A stretch of DNA of 5,452 nt from Mycobacterium sp. (GTDB taxonomy: Bacteria > Actinomycetota > Actinomycetes > Mycobacteriales > Mycobacteriaceae), in assembly GCA_023264755.1 (NCBI GenBank), contig JAHFVB010000368.1:1-5452 (forward strand). Direction: 5' to 3'. Position 1 is the first letter of the stretch. The number at the start of each line of letters is the position of its first letter. Of this stretch, positions 1 to 5,452 are shown in pieces. The translations under genes and the position numbers were made by a program. The notes under the pieces are model-generated. The model saw only the letters and a program-made list of their open reading frames with translations. It did not search any database and was not told where the DNA came from.

Positions 1-2
1 GC

Positions 3-518
3 CGTCCACTCCTGACCGCGATCCGGCGCACCGAACCCACGGTGCTGCTGATCGACGAGACCGACAAGGCCGACATCGAGATCGAGGCGCTGCTGCTGGA
101 GGTGCTGTCCGACTTTGCGGTGACGGTGCCCGAGCTCGGCACCATCGTCGCCGAGCGCAAGCCGTTCGTACTCCTGACGTCCAACGCCACCCGTGAGCTG
201 TCCGAAGCGCTCAAACGCCGGTGTCTGTTCCTGCACATCGACTTTCCCGATCCCGAGCTCGAACGGCGCATTCTGCTGTCCCGGGTGCCCGAACTGCCGG
301 AGAAGCTGGCCGAGGAGCTGGTGCGCATCATCGGAGTGCTTCGCGGCATGCAACTCAAGAAGGTGCCTTCGGTCGCCGAAACGATCGACTGGGGGCGCAC
401 CATCTTGGCGCTCGGGCTCGACACCATCGACGACCACACCATCGCGGCCACCCTCGGCGTCGTGCTCAAGCACCAATCCGACCAGGTGCGCGCCGCAGGC
501 GAGCTACGCCTGAACTGA
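3..518 (+). CDS. MoxR-family AAA+ ATPase, C-terminal part (5' end outside window)
   Basis: This is a partial gene: the frame is open from the window edge and 171 codons are visible before the TGA. The Walker B motif (VLLIDE, with Asp and Glu at visible residues 18-19) is followed by a sensor-1 stretch (LLTSN, Asn at 61) and an arginine-finger-like LKRRC (70-74), in the order and wording typical of MoxR ATPases. A helical lid region of about 90 residues completes the chain. Walker A must lie upstream. The family hydrolyses ATP in hexamers and works as a chaperone that remodels or inserts cofactors into client enzymes, usually with a VWA partner, and such a partner starts 9 nt downstream. The position matches M. 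tuberculosis Rv2426c (about 290 residues from memory), so roughly 120 residues are missing. The client is unknown. An internal ATG at 42 lies within the AAA core just before Walker B and is not the real start. Confidence 0.93.
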   Translation, partial: RPLLTAIRRTEPTVLLIDETDKADIEIEALLLEVLSDFAVTVPELGTIVAERKPFVLLTSNATRELSEALKRRCLFLHIDFPDPELERRILLSRVPELPEKLAEELVRIIGVLRGMQLKKVPSVAETIDWGRTILALGLDTIDDHTIAATLGVVLKHQSDQVRAAGELRLN

Positions 519-522
519 GGAG
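517..522 (+). promoter_or_regulatory. Ribosome binding site of the VWA gene
   Basis: GAGGAG sits 5 nt before the ATG at 528 and overlaps the stop codon of the upstream ATPase gene. It is the best Shine-Dalgarno match in the window. It fixes the start of the VWA gene and suggests that ribosomes finishing the ATPase can reinitiate on its partner, which would keep the two at matched levels. Confidence 0.75.
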
Positions 523-527
523 TCGAC

Positions 528-1979
528 ATGGCAGTTCGACGGACTAGACCACCGCAACCGCTTGCCCCGCATGGCATTCCGGGCCATCTGGTGGAGTTCG
601 TCGAAGCGCTGCGCGGTGTGGGCATCAACGTCGGACCGTCCGAGACGGTCGATGCCGGCCGCGTGATGGCCACGTTGGGGTTGCTGAACCGTGAGGTGCT
701 GCGCGAGGGGCTGGCCTGCGCGGTGCTGCGTCGCCCCGATCATCGCGAAACCTACGACGCGATGTTCGACCTATGGTTCCCCGCCGCGGTCGGCGCGCGC
801 ACGGTGCTCGACGACGACGAGGAAGCCATCGACGACGACGAGTCCGACGGCCTCCCGGCCCAGGACGTCGAGGCCATGCGGGACGCCCTGCTGGCGATGC
901 TGGCCGACAACCCGGAACTGGGCAATCTCGACGACCGCTTGGCGGCCATGATCGCCCAGATCGTCGAGTCCTTCGGTCGGTACAACTCCAGTCGGGGACC
1001 GTCGTACTCGTCCTATCAGGCACTCAAGGCGATGGCCCTCGACGAGCTCGAGGGCAGGCTGTTGGCCGGCCTGCTGGCGGGATACGGCGCCGACCCAACG
1101 CCCACCCAGGAGCAAATCGCCAAGGCCATTGCGGCGAAAAGGATCTCGCAGCTGCGCCGAATGGTGGAGGGGGAGACCAAGCGCCGTACCGCAGAGCAGC
1201 TGGGCCGGGAGCACGTGCAGATGTACGGCATTCCGCAGCTGGCCGAGAACGTCGAGTTCCTACGGGCCTCCGGAGACCAGCTGCGCCAGATGCGACGAGT
1301 CGTTGCCCCGCTGGCTCGCACGCTGGCCACCCGACTGGCGGCTCGGCGACGCCGGTCACGGCGCGGCCAGATCGACCTGCGCAAGACGCTGCGGAAGTCC
1401 ATGTCGACCGGTGGCGTGCCCATCGACGTCGTGCTGAAGAAGCCGCATCCCGCCCGCCCCGAGTTGGTCGTGCTGTGCGACGTGTCGGGCTCGGTGGCCG
1501 GGTTCAGCCACTTCACCCTGATGCTCGTCAGCGCGCTGCGTCAGCAGTTCTCCCGGGTCCGGGTGTTCGCATTCATCGACACGACCGACGAGGTCACCGA
1601 ACTCTTCGGCCCGGACGCCGACCTCGCGGTCGCCGTCCAGCGCATCACCCGGGAGGCGGGTGTCTACACCCGCGACGGCCACTCCGACTACGGGCACGCC
1701 TTCGTGTCGTTCATGGACAAGTGGCCCAACGTGCTCTCACCGCGCAGTTCGCTGCTGGTGCTCGGCGACGGCCGAAACAACTACCGCAACCCCGAGGTCG
1801 AACTGCTGACCCGCATGGTCACCGCCAGCCGCCACGCGCACTGGCTCAACCCCGAGCCCAAGCACCTGTGGGGCAGCGGCGACTCGGCGGTCGCGCGCTA
1901 CGAGAACGTCATCACCATGCACGAATGCCGGTCGGCCAAGCAGCTGGCCACGGTGATCGACCAGCTGCTGCCCATCTGA
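528..1979 (+). CDS. CoxE/ViaA-like VWA-domain protein, partner of the MoxR ATPase
   Basis: This 483-residue protein has no signal peptide or membrane segment, so it is probably cytoplasmic. Residues about 15-90 form the helical N-terminal part seen in CoxE-like proteins (LRGVGINV, then SETVDA). A very acidic linker follows at 94-107. A long helical middle ends in an arginine-rich segment at 269-290, with the [12 protein letters not shown] wording typical of the CoxE family. The C-terminal VWA domain starts near 310 and carries the metal-ion-dependent adhesion site D318-x-S320-x-S322. T381 or a residue near D383-D387, and D414 in LGDGRNN, are candidates for the remaining metal ligands. Such proteins bind a client through the VWA domain and recruit the MoxR hexamer (CoxD-CoxE, NorQ-NorD, RavA-ViaA). 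Placement matches M. tuberculosis Rv2425c. The ATG is supported by a strong ribosome binding site. The client cannot be read from the sequence, and no metalloenzyme gene lies in the window. Confidence 0.92.
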   Translation: MAVRRTRPPQPLAPHGIPGHLVEFVEALRGVGINVGPSETVDAGRVMATLGLLNREVLREGLACAVLRRPDHRETYDAMFDLWFPAAVGARTVLDDDEEAIDDDESDGLPAQDVEAMRDALLAMLADNPELGNLDDRLAAMIAQIVESFGRYNSSRGPSYSSYQALKAMALDELEGRLLAGLLAGYGADPTPTQEQIAKAIAAKRISQLRRMVEGETKRRTAEQLGREHVQMYGIPQLAENVEFLRASGDQLRQMRRVVAPLARTLATRLAARRRRSRRGQIDLRKTLRKSMSTGGVPIDVVLKKPHPARPELVVLCDVSGSVAGFSHFTLMLVSALRQQFSRVRVFAFIDTTDEVTELFGPDADLAVAVQRITREAGVYTRDGHSDYGHAFVSFMDKWPNVLSPRSSLLVLGDGRNNYRNPEVELLTRMVTASRHAHWLNPEPKHLWGSGDSAVARYENVITMHECRSAKQLATVIDQLLPI

Positions 1980-2006
1980 CACCGGAGCCTGCGAAGACCG
2001 CTCCCG

Positions 2007-2012
2007 TAAGCT
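2007..2012 (+). promoter_or_regulatory. Possible -10 element for nadD
   Basis: TAAGCT fits the mycobacterial -10 consensus TAnnnT and lies in the only intergenic gap of the window (1980-2020). Transcription from it would begin at about 2019-2021, on or next to the nadD ATG, giving a leaderless or near-leaderless mRNA, a common arrangement in mycobacteria. No convincing -35 hexamer or extended -10 TGn is visible, and a six-base match with three free positions is weak evidence. Confidence 0.25.
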
Positions 2013-2020
2013 GCATGTTC

Positions 2021-2656
2021 ATGACGCGACGACTGGGCGTGATGGGCGGGACGTTCGATCCCATCCACCACGGGCACCTGGTCGCCGCGAGTGAGGTGGC
2101 CGACAAGTTCGAGCTCGACGAGGTGGTGTTCGTCCCGACCGGCCAGCCGTGGCAGAAGCGGGAACGCATCGTCACCGCCGCGGAGGACCGCTACCTGATG
2201 ACCGTGATCGCCACCGCGGCGAACCCACAGTTCTCGGTGAGCCGCGTCGACATCGATCGTGGCGGACCGACCTACACGAAGGACACCCTGCGAGATCTGG
2301 CGGCGCTCAACCCCGGCACCGAGTTGTACTTCATCACCGGTGCCGACGCCTTGGCCTCGATCCTGTCGTGGCAGAACTGGGAGGACATGTTCTCGCTCGC
2401 GCGTTTCGTCGGCGTCAGCCGCCCCGGATACGAACTCGACGGTGAACACATCGCCGCAGCCATGAAGGAACTACCCGCGGATGCGCTTACGCTCGTCGAA
2501 GTACCTGCGTTGGCCATCTCGTCGACCGACTGCCGCCAACGCGCGGCCGCCGACCGGCCGATCTGGTACCTGGTGCCCGACGGGGTGGTGCAGTACGTGT
2601 CCAAACGAAAGCTCTACAAGGCGCATACGTTCGCCGCAAAGGATGGCTCGCCATGA
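2021..2656 (+). CDS. nadD: Nicotinate-mononucleotide adenylyltransferase
   Basis: NadD joins nicotinic acid mononucleotide and ATP to give deamido-NAD and pyrophosphate in the cytoplasm, a step shared by de novo and salvage NAD synthesis. The 211-residue protein opens with the nucleotidyltransferase signature [11 protein letters not shown] (residues 9-19), whose HxGH binds ATP phosphates. Further family marks are GGPTYTKDT (81-89), TGADA (106-110), SWQNW, and ISSTDCR (166-172), the ISSTxxR block that contacts ATP. Length agrees with M. tuberculosis NadD. The ATG at 2021 is preferred, but an in-frame ATG at 2015 would add two residues. Neither has a good Shine-Dalgarno sequence (a weak GTAAG lies at 2006-2010), so a leaderless start is possible. 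The reading frame is also open upstream through the VWA gene, but no NadD family sequence precedes 2015. The stop codon overlaps the rsfS start as ATGA. Confidence 0.97.
   Translation: MTRRLGVMGGTFDPIHHGHLVAASEVADKFELDEVVFVPTGQPWQKRERIVTAAEDRYLMTVIATAANPQFSVSRVDIDRGGPTYTKDTLRDLAALNPGTELYFITGADALASILSWQNWEDMFSLARFVGVSRPGYELDGEHIAAAMKELPADALTLVEVPALAISSTDCRQRAAADRPIWYLVPDGVVQYVSKRKLYKAHTFAAKDGSP
2638..2643 (+). promoter_or_regulatory. Ribosome binding site of rsfS
   Basis: AAAGGA lies inside the 3' end of nadD, 9 nt before the rsfS ATG at 2653. With the ATGA overlap it supports this start over the in-frame ATG at 2680 and suggests coupled translation with nadD. Confidence 0.5.
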
Positions 2657-3051
2657 CGGCGTCTGAAGAAGCGTTGACCATGGCGACCGTCGCGGCGCGA
2701 GCGGCGGCCGCCAAGCTCGCCGACGACATCGTCGTGCTCGACGTGTCCGGTGAACTCGTCATCACCGACTGCTTCGTCATCGCCTCCGCGTCCAACGACC
2801 GCCAGGTGAACGCGATCGTCGACTACGTCGAGGAGAAGATGCGCGACGCCGGGTACAAACCGGCGCGGCGCGAAGGTACCCGCGAGGGCCGCTGGGTGCT
2901 GCTCGACTACGTCGACATCGTGGTGCACATCCAGCATCAGGAGGAGCGCAACTTCTACGCCCTCGACCGGCTGTGGCGCGACTGCCCGGTGGTTCCCATC
3001 GACCTGGAGAGCGTCGAATTGGACAGCTCGGCCGGGACTGAGTCGCAATGA
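2653..3051 (+). CDS. rsfS: Ribosomal silencing factor RsfS (Iojap/RsfA family)
   Basis: RsfS binds ribosomal protein uL14 (L14) on the 50S subunit and blocks joining to 30S, lowering translation when nutrients are scarce. The 132-residue protein matches the family from end to end. It has an N-terminal helix (about 7-24), the strand-loop ITDCFVIAS (37-45), the helix [15 protein letters not shown] (47-61), [17 protein letters not shown] (77-93), and the closing [10 protein letters not shown] (99-108). About 20 polar residues follow and look disordered. The start at 2653 keeps the N-terminal helix, whereas the ATG at 2680 would cut into it. The nadD-rsfS pair is conserved in many bacteria, which supports both calls. 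The stop overlaps the gpgP start as ATGA. Confidence 0.97.
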   Translation: MTASEEALTMATVAARAAAAKLADDIVVLDVSGELVITDCFVIASASNDRQVNAIVDYVEEKMRDAGYKPARREGTREGRWVLLDYVDIVVHIQHQEERNFYALDRLWRDCPVVPIDLESVELDSSAGTESQ

Positions 3052-3719
3052 CCGTCCGTCACCTGGTGATGCTGCGGCACGGCCAAACCGAGTACAACGC
3101 AGGCAGCCGCATGCAGGGGCAACTCGACACCTCGCTATCCGACCTGGGTCGTGAGCAGGCCGCCGCGGCCGCCGAGGTGCTGGCCAAGCGTGACCCGCTG
3201 ATCATCGTTTCGTCGGACCTCCGGCGGGCGCTAGACACCGCGACGGCGCTCGGCGAGCGCGCCAACCTGCCGGTGTCGGTGGACACTCGGCTGCGAGAAA
3301 CCCATCTGGGGGACTGGCAGGGGTTGACCCACCTCGAGGTGGACGCCTTGGCTCCCGGGGCTCGGTTGGCTTGGCGCGACGACGCCCGCTGGGCTCCCCA
3401 TGGCGGGGAAAGCCGGGTCGACGTCGCTGCTCGCAGCATGCCGCTGGTGACCGAACTCATTGAGCGTCACGGTGAATGGGGTGGAGCCGATCCGGAGCGC
3501 CCCGTCGTGCTGGTGGCCCATGGCGGGCTGATAGCTGCGCTGACCGGCGCACTGCTCGGGCTACCCGTCGACAACTGGCCGGTGCTCGGCGGCATGGGCA
3601 ACGCCAGTTGGGTTCAGCTGTCCGGACATTCGGCGCCGGAAGGCGCATCGCCGAGCGACGTCAAGTGGCGACTCGACGTATGGAACGCCTCGGCCCAGGT
3701 CGCCAACGATGTCCTCTGA
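3048..3719 (+). CDS. gpgP: Glucosyl-3-phosphoglycerate phosphatase (histidine phosphatase family)
   Basis: GpgP removes phosphate from glucosyl-3-phosphoglycerate to give glucosylglycerate, the second step of methylglucose lipopolysaccharide synthesis in mycobacteria. The 223-residue protein belongs to the phosphoglycerate-mutase-like histidine phosphatases. It has the LRHGQT motif at residues 9-14 with catalytic His11 flanked by Arg10, then Asn17 and Gln23, Arg60 in SSDLRR, the proton donor Glu84 in LRETHLGDW, and the second histidine His158 in VAHGG. All the expected phosphate-pocket residues are present, so it should be active. Length and wording fit M. tuberculosis Rv2419c, once annotated as a phosphoglycerate mutase. 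The start overlaps the rsfS stop and has only a poor Shine-Dalgarno sequence, so translation probably depends on coupling. The glucosyltransferase that makes its substrate (GpgS) is not in the window. Specificity among histidine phosphatases is inferred from the neighbour octT and overall similarity. Confidence 0.94.
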   Translation: MTVRHLVMLRHGQTEYNAGSRMQGQLDTSLSDLGREQAAAAAEVLAKRDPLIIVSSDLRRALDTATALGERANLPVSVDTRLRETHLGDWQGLTHLEVDALAPGARLAWRDDARWAPHGGESRVDVAARSMPLVTELIERHGEWGGADPERPVVLVAHGGLIAALTGALLGLPVDNWPVLGGMGNASWVQLSGHSAPEGASPSDVKWRLDVWNASAQVANDVL

Positions 3720-4476
3720 CGCTGCCGATACCGTCGGTCGCCCCACACCTGCCCGCCCGACGCTGCTCGTCTTCTGCGATTCGCTGTCCTACTACGGTCC
3801 CGCTGGCGGTCTGCCGGCCGACGATCCGCGCATCTGGCCCAATATCGTGGCCGACCAACTGGGCTGGGACGTGGAACTGATCGGACGGATCGGCTGGACC
3901 TGCCGCGACGTGTGGTGGGCCGCGACGCAGGATCCGCGGGCGTGGGCGGCGTTGCCACGGGCGGGCGCGGTCATCTTCGCCACGTCGGGGATGGACTCGC
4001 TGCCGTCCCCCCTGCCGACCGCACTGCGCGAGTTGATTCGCTACGTTCGGCCACCCCGGTTGCGCCGCTGGGCCCGCGACGGCTACGGCTGGGTGCAGCC
4101 CCGACTGTTACCGATCGCCCGGCCGGCCCTACCAGCCAAGCTGAGTGCGCACTACCTCGAGAAGACCCGCGGCGCAATCGATTTCAATCGACCGGGCATC
4201 CCGTTCGTCGCCAGCGTCCCGTCGGTGCACATCGCCGAGACGTACGGCAAGTCGCACCGGTGGCGGGACGATACGGTGGCCGCCATCACCGAATGGGGCC
4301 GCGCCCATGATGTTCCGATCGTCGACCTGAAGGCCGCCGTTGCCGATCAGGTACTGAACGGTCATGGCAATCCCGATGGCATCCATTGGAGCTTCGAAGC
4401 TCACTCGGCGGTCGCGAAGCTGATGATGAAGGGACTCGCCGAGGCGGGCGTGAACCCAGAAGGGGATGGCGACTGA
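3709..4476 (+). CDS. octT: Diglucosylglycerate octanoyltransferase (SGNH/GDSL-like fold)
   Basis: OctT transfers an octanoyl group from octanoyl-CoA to diglucosylglycerate, an early intermediate of methylglucose lipopolysaccharides, as shown for M. tuberculosis Rv2418c. The 255-residue protein has the layout of an SGNH hydrolase. The nucleophile is Ser25 in FCDSLSYYG (22-30), an oxyanion-hole glycine probably lies in LIGRIGWT, block III reads TSGMDS (92-97), and Asp223 and His226 form the DGIH pair near the C-terminus. The blocks are non-standard: Cys replaces Gly before DS, and block III lacks the usual GxND asparagine. No signal peptide is seen, as expected for a cytosolic CoA-using enzyme. 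The ATG lies inside gpgP and overlaps it by 11 nt, with a weak CAGGT 8 nt upstream. The first 17 residues are polar and proline-rich and may be disordered. A TTA leucine codon, rare at this GC content, lies at 4108-4110. Confidence 0.9.
   Translation: MSSDAADTVGRPTPARPTLLVFCDSLSYYGPAGGLPADDPRIWPNIVADQLGWDVELIGRIGWTCRDVWWAATQDPRAWAALPRAGAVIFATSGMDSLPSPLPTALRELIRYVRPPRLRRWARDGYGWVQPRLLPIARPALPAKLSAHYLEKTRGAIDFNRPGIPFVASVPSVHIAETYGKSHRWRDDTVAAITEWGRAHDVPIVDLKAAVADQVLNGHGNPDGIHWSFEAHSAVAKLMMKGLAEAGVNPEGDGD
4461..4466 (+). promoter_or_regulatory. Ribosome binding site of the DegV-family gene
   Basis: AGGGGA lies at the 3' end of octT, 12 nt before the GTG at 4479, somewhat farther than ideal. No other start codon in that frame sits between this site and the first conserved residues, so it supports the GTG start. 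Confidence 0.45.
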
Positions 4477-4478
4477 TC

Positions 4479-5315
4479 GTGTCGGTCAAGGTGGTGACCG
4501 ACTCTTCGGCTCGACTGCAACCGGATGAGTTGCAGCGCTGGGACATTGGTGAGGTTGGACTTCACGTCTTCGTCGACGGCGAGGACTTGCGCGACGGCGG
4601 CGACGAGGTGCCGTACGACGTGCACGAGCGTCCACACGTGACGACTGCGGGGGCCGCGCCGACGGAGCTCGCCGAGGCCTATCGCAAGGCGCTGGCCGAA
4701 AGCGGTGGTGACGGGGTGGTGGCGGTGCACCTGGCGGCACCGCTTTCCAGCACGTTCAGTTCGGCCGTCGCGGCGGCGCGCGAATTCGGACCGGTCGTGC
4801 GGGTGGTGAACTCACGCTCGGCGGCCATGGGTGTCGGCTTCGTCGCGCTGGCTGCGGCCAGAGAAGCCGCGCGCGGTGGTTCGCTCGACGCGGTCGAGCT
4901 GGCGGCCCGGGCTGCGATTCCAAACACCCGGGCCTTCATCGTCGTTCACCGCTTGGACAACCTTCGCCGCAGCGGCCGCATCGGGACCGCCGCGTCCTGG
5001 CTCGGCACGGCGCTATCGCTCAAGCCGCTGCTGAATCTCGACGTGGACGGCCGGCTGGTGCTCAACCAGCGGATCAGGACGGTGTCCAAGGCGCACGCGG
5101 CTTTGATCGAGGCGGTCGTCGAGTTCGTCGGTGAGCGCCGGGCCGCCATCGCAGTACATCACGTGGACAACCACGACGACGCTGACGACGTCGGTGCCGC
5201 CCTGACCGCTCGGTTGCCGCAGGTCGAGGCGCTCACCGTCAGCGACATGGGCCCGGTATTGGCGGTGCACGTCGGTGGGGGCGCCATCGGGGTGTGCGTG
5301 ACCGTGGAGGTCTAA
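4479..5315 (+). CDS. DegV-family fatty-acid-binding protein
   Basis: DegV proteins bind a single fatty acid in a buried pocket. In Firmicutes they act as FakB, presenting the acid to the kinase FakA. From the GTG at 4479 the protein has 278 residues, normal for the family and close to M. tuberculosis Rv2417c. Conserved blocks in order are VVTDSSARL (5-13), the phospholigand-loop counterpart VTTAGAAPTEL (54-64), PLSSTFSSA (88-96), VVNSRSAAMGVG (109-120), and the C-terminal-domain signature RLDNLRRSGRIG (158-169) followed by LKPLLNLDVDG (181-191). The open frame begins earlier, at 4386, but that stretch overlaps octT and reads as out-of-frame arginine-rich sequence. GTG is therefore the best start, 2 nt after the octT stop. 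No kinase partner is in the window. The ligand is unknown. Adjacency to octT suggests, but does not show, a medium-chain fatty acid. Confidence 0.93.
   Translation: MSVKVVTDSSARLQPDELQRWDIGEVGLHVFVDGEDLRDGGDEVPYDVHERPHVTTAGAAPTELAEAYRKALAESGGDGVVAVHLAAPLSSTFSSAVAAAREFGPVVRVVNSRSAAMGVGFVALAAAREAARGGSLDAVELAARAAIPNTRAFIVVHRLDNLRRSGRIGTAASWLGTALSLKPLLNLDVDGRLVLNQRIRTVSKAHAALIEAVVEFVGERRAAIAVHHVDNHDDADDVGAALTARLPQVEALTVSDMGPVLAVHVGGGAIGVCVTVEV
5306..5310 (+). promoter_or_regulatory. Ribosome binding site of the last gene
   Basis: GGAGG lies in the last codons of the degV-family gene, 4 nt before the ATG at 5315. The spacing is short but usable. It supports a start that overlaps the TAA stop by one base. 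Confidence 0.55.
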
Positions 5316-5452
5316 TGACCACCCTGGAACTGGCCCACGCCGAACGGCTGGCGTTCGCCGACTTCCTGGCCGGTCTCACCCCCGAGCAGTGGGCCGCCCC
5401 GTCCCTGTGTCAGGGCTGGACGGTGCGCGACGTGGTTGCGCATTGCGTGAGC
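5315..5452 (+). CDS. Mycothiol-dependent maleylpyruvate isomerase/DinB-like protein, N-terminal part
   Basis: The first 46 codons are visible and the gene runs off the window. The ATG shares its first base with the last base of the degV-family stop (TAATG), so translation is probably coupled. The fragment has the opening of the MDMPI_N/TIGR03083 type: an initial helix (LAHAERLAFADFLAGL), then TPEQWAAPSLCQGW and TVRDVVAHCVS. Asp39 and His43 match the conserved D-V-(V/A)-A-H of this four-helix DinB-like fold, where the histidine usually binds a metal. Members include mycothiol S-transferases and many actinobacterial proteins of unknown function, so the substrate cannot be named. Most relatives have His-Leu where this one has His-Cys. 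In M. tuberculosis the gene after the DegV protein is eis, which this fragment does not resemble. Confidence 0.8.
   Translation, partial: MTTLELAHAERLAFADFLAGLTPEQWAAPSLCQGWTVRDVVAHCVS

Noticed and set aside
1984..2004. Small inverted repeat GGAGC / GCTCC in the gap before nadD, a possible terminator
   Set aside because: The stem is only 5 bp with an 11-nt loop and no T-run, too weak for an intrinsic terminator.
773..2014. A very long open frame overlapping the VWA gene and running into nadD, as if nadD had a 400-residue N-terminal extension
   Set aside because: The upstream part is arginine-, proline- and glycine-rich out-of-frame sequence typical of GC-rich DNA, the VWA frame explains the region fully, and NadD homology starts only after 2015.
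3397..3527. Direct repeat CCCATGGCGGG at 3397-3407 and 3517-3527
   Set aside because: Both copies encode parts of separate His-Gly-Gly motifs in GpgP; an 11-bp match from codon bias and motif reuse is a coincidence.
4108..4110. TTA leucine codon in octT, as in bldA-type translational control
   Set aside because: That control is known from Streptomyces; a single rare codon in a mycobacterial-type gene is not evidence of regulation.
4386..4478. In-frame ATG extension of the DegV-family protein by 31 residues
   Set aside because: It lies wholly inside octT, reads as low-complexity arginine-rich sequence, and the GTG at 4479 gives the family's normal N-terminus.
504..5270. Many minus-strand open frames of 60-180 codons
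   Set aside because: They mirror the codon pattern of the + strand genes, lack recognisable domains and ribosome binding sites, and would overlap well-supported genes.

Overview
The window is GC-rich (roughly two thirds G+C by eye), coding almost end to end, with every gene on the + strand. Gene content and order point to a non-tuberculous Mycobacterium (Mycolicibacterium-like). The strongest markers are glucosyl-3-phosphoglycerate phosphatase (gpgP) next to the octanoyltransferase octT, two steps of methylglucose lipopolysaccharide (MGLP) synthesis, set behind nadD and rsfS as in M. tuberculosis Rv2421c-Rv2418c. No foreign-looking stretch, insertion sequence, RNA gene or CRISPR array is visible.

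Layout: (1) 3-518, the C-terminal part of a MoxR-type AAA+ ATPase, cut by the window edge. (2) 528-1979, a CoxE/ViaA-like protein with a C-terminal von Willebrand factor A domain, the usual partner of such an ATPase. (3) 1980-2020, the only real intergenic gap, with a weak promoter candidate. (4) 2021-2656 nadD, 2653-3051 rsfS, 3048-3719 gpgP, 3709-4476 octT and 4479-5315 a DegV-family lipid-binding protein, joined by ATGA overlaps, an 11-nt overlap and a 2-nt gap. (5) 5315-5452, the first 46 codons of a mycothiol-dependent maleylpyruvate isomerase/DinB-like protein that starts inside the degV stop codon.

How the genes fit together: the ATPase-VWA pair probably remodels an unidentified client, by analogy with CoxD-CoxE, NorQ-NorD and RavA-ViaA. 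The second block combines NAD synthesis (NadD), ribosome silencing (RsfS) and early MGLP synthesis. GpgP makes glucosylglycerate, and OctT octanoylates the next intermediate. The DegV protein may handle fatty acids, possibly linked to OctT, but that link is inference.

From memory, M. tuberculosis differs at two junctions: Rv2422-Rv2424c (including an IS1558 transposase) lie between the VWA gene and nadD, and eis follows the degV gene. Here the first junction is intact and the second holds a different gene. No wholly new system is evident. The most open questions are the client of the MoxR-VWA pair and whether DegV works with OctT.
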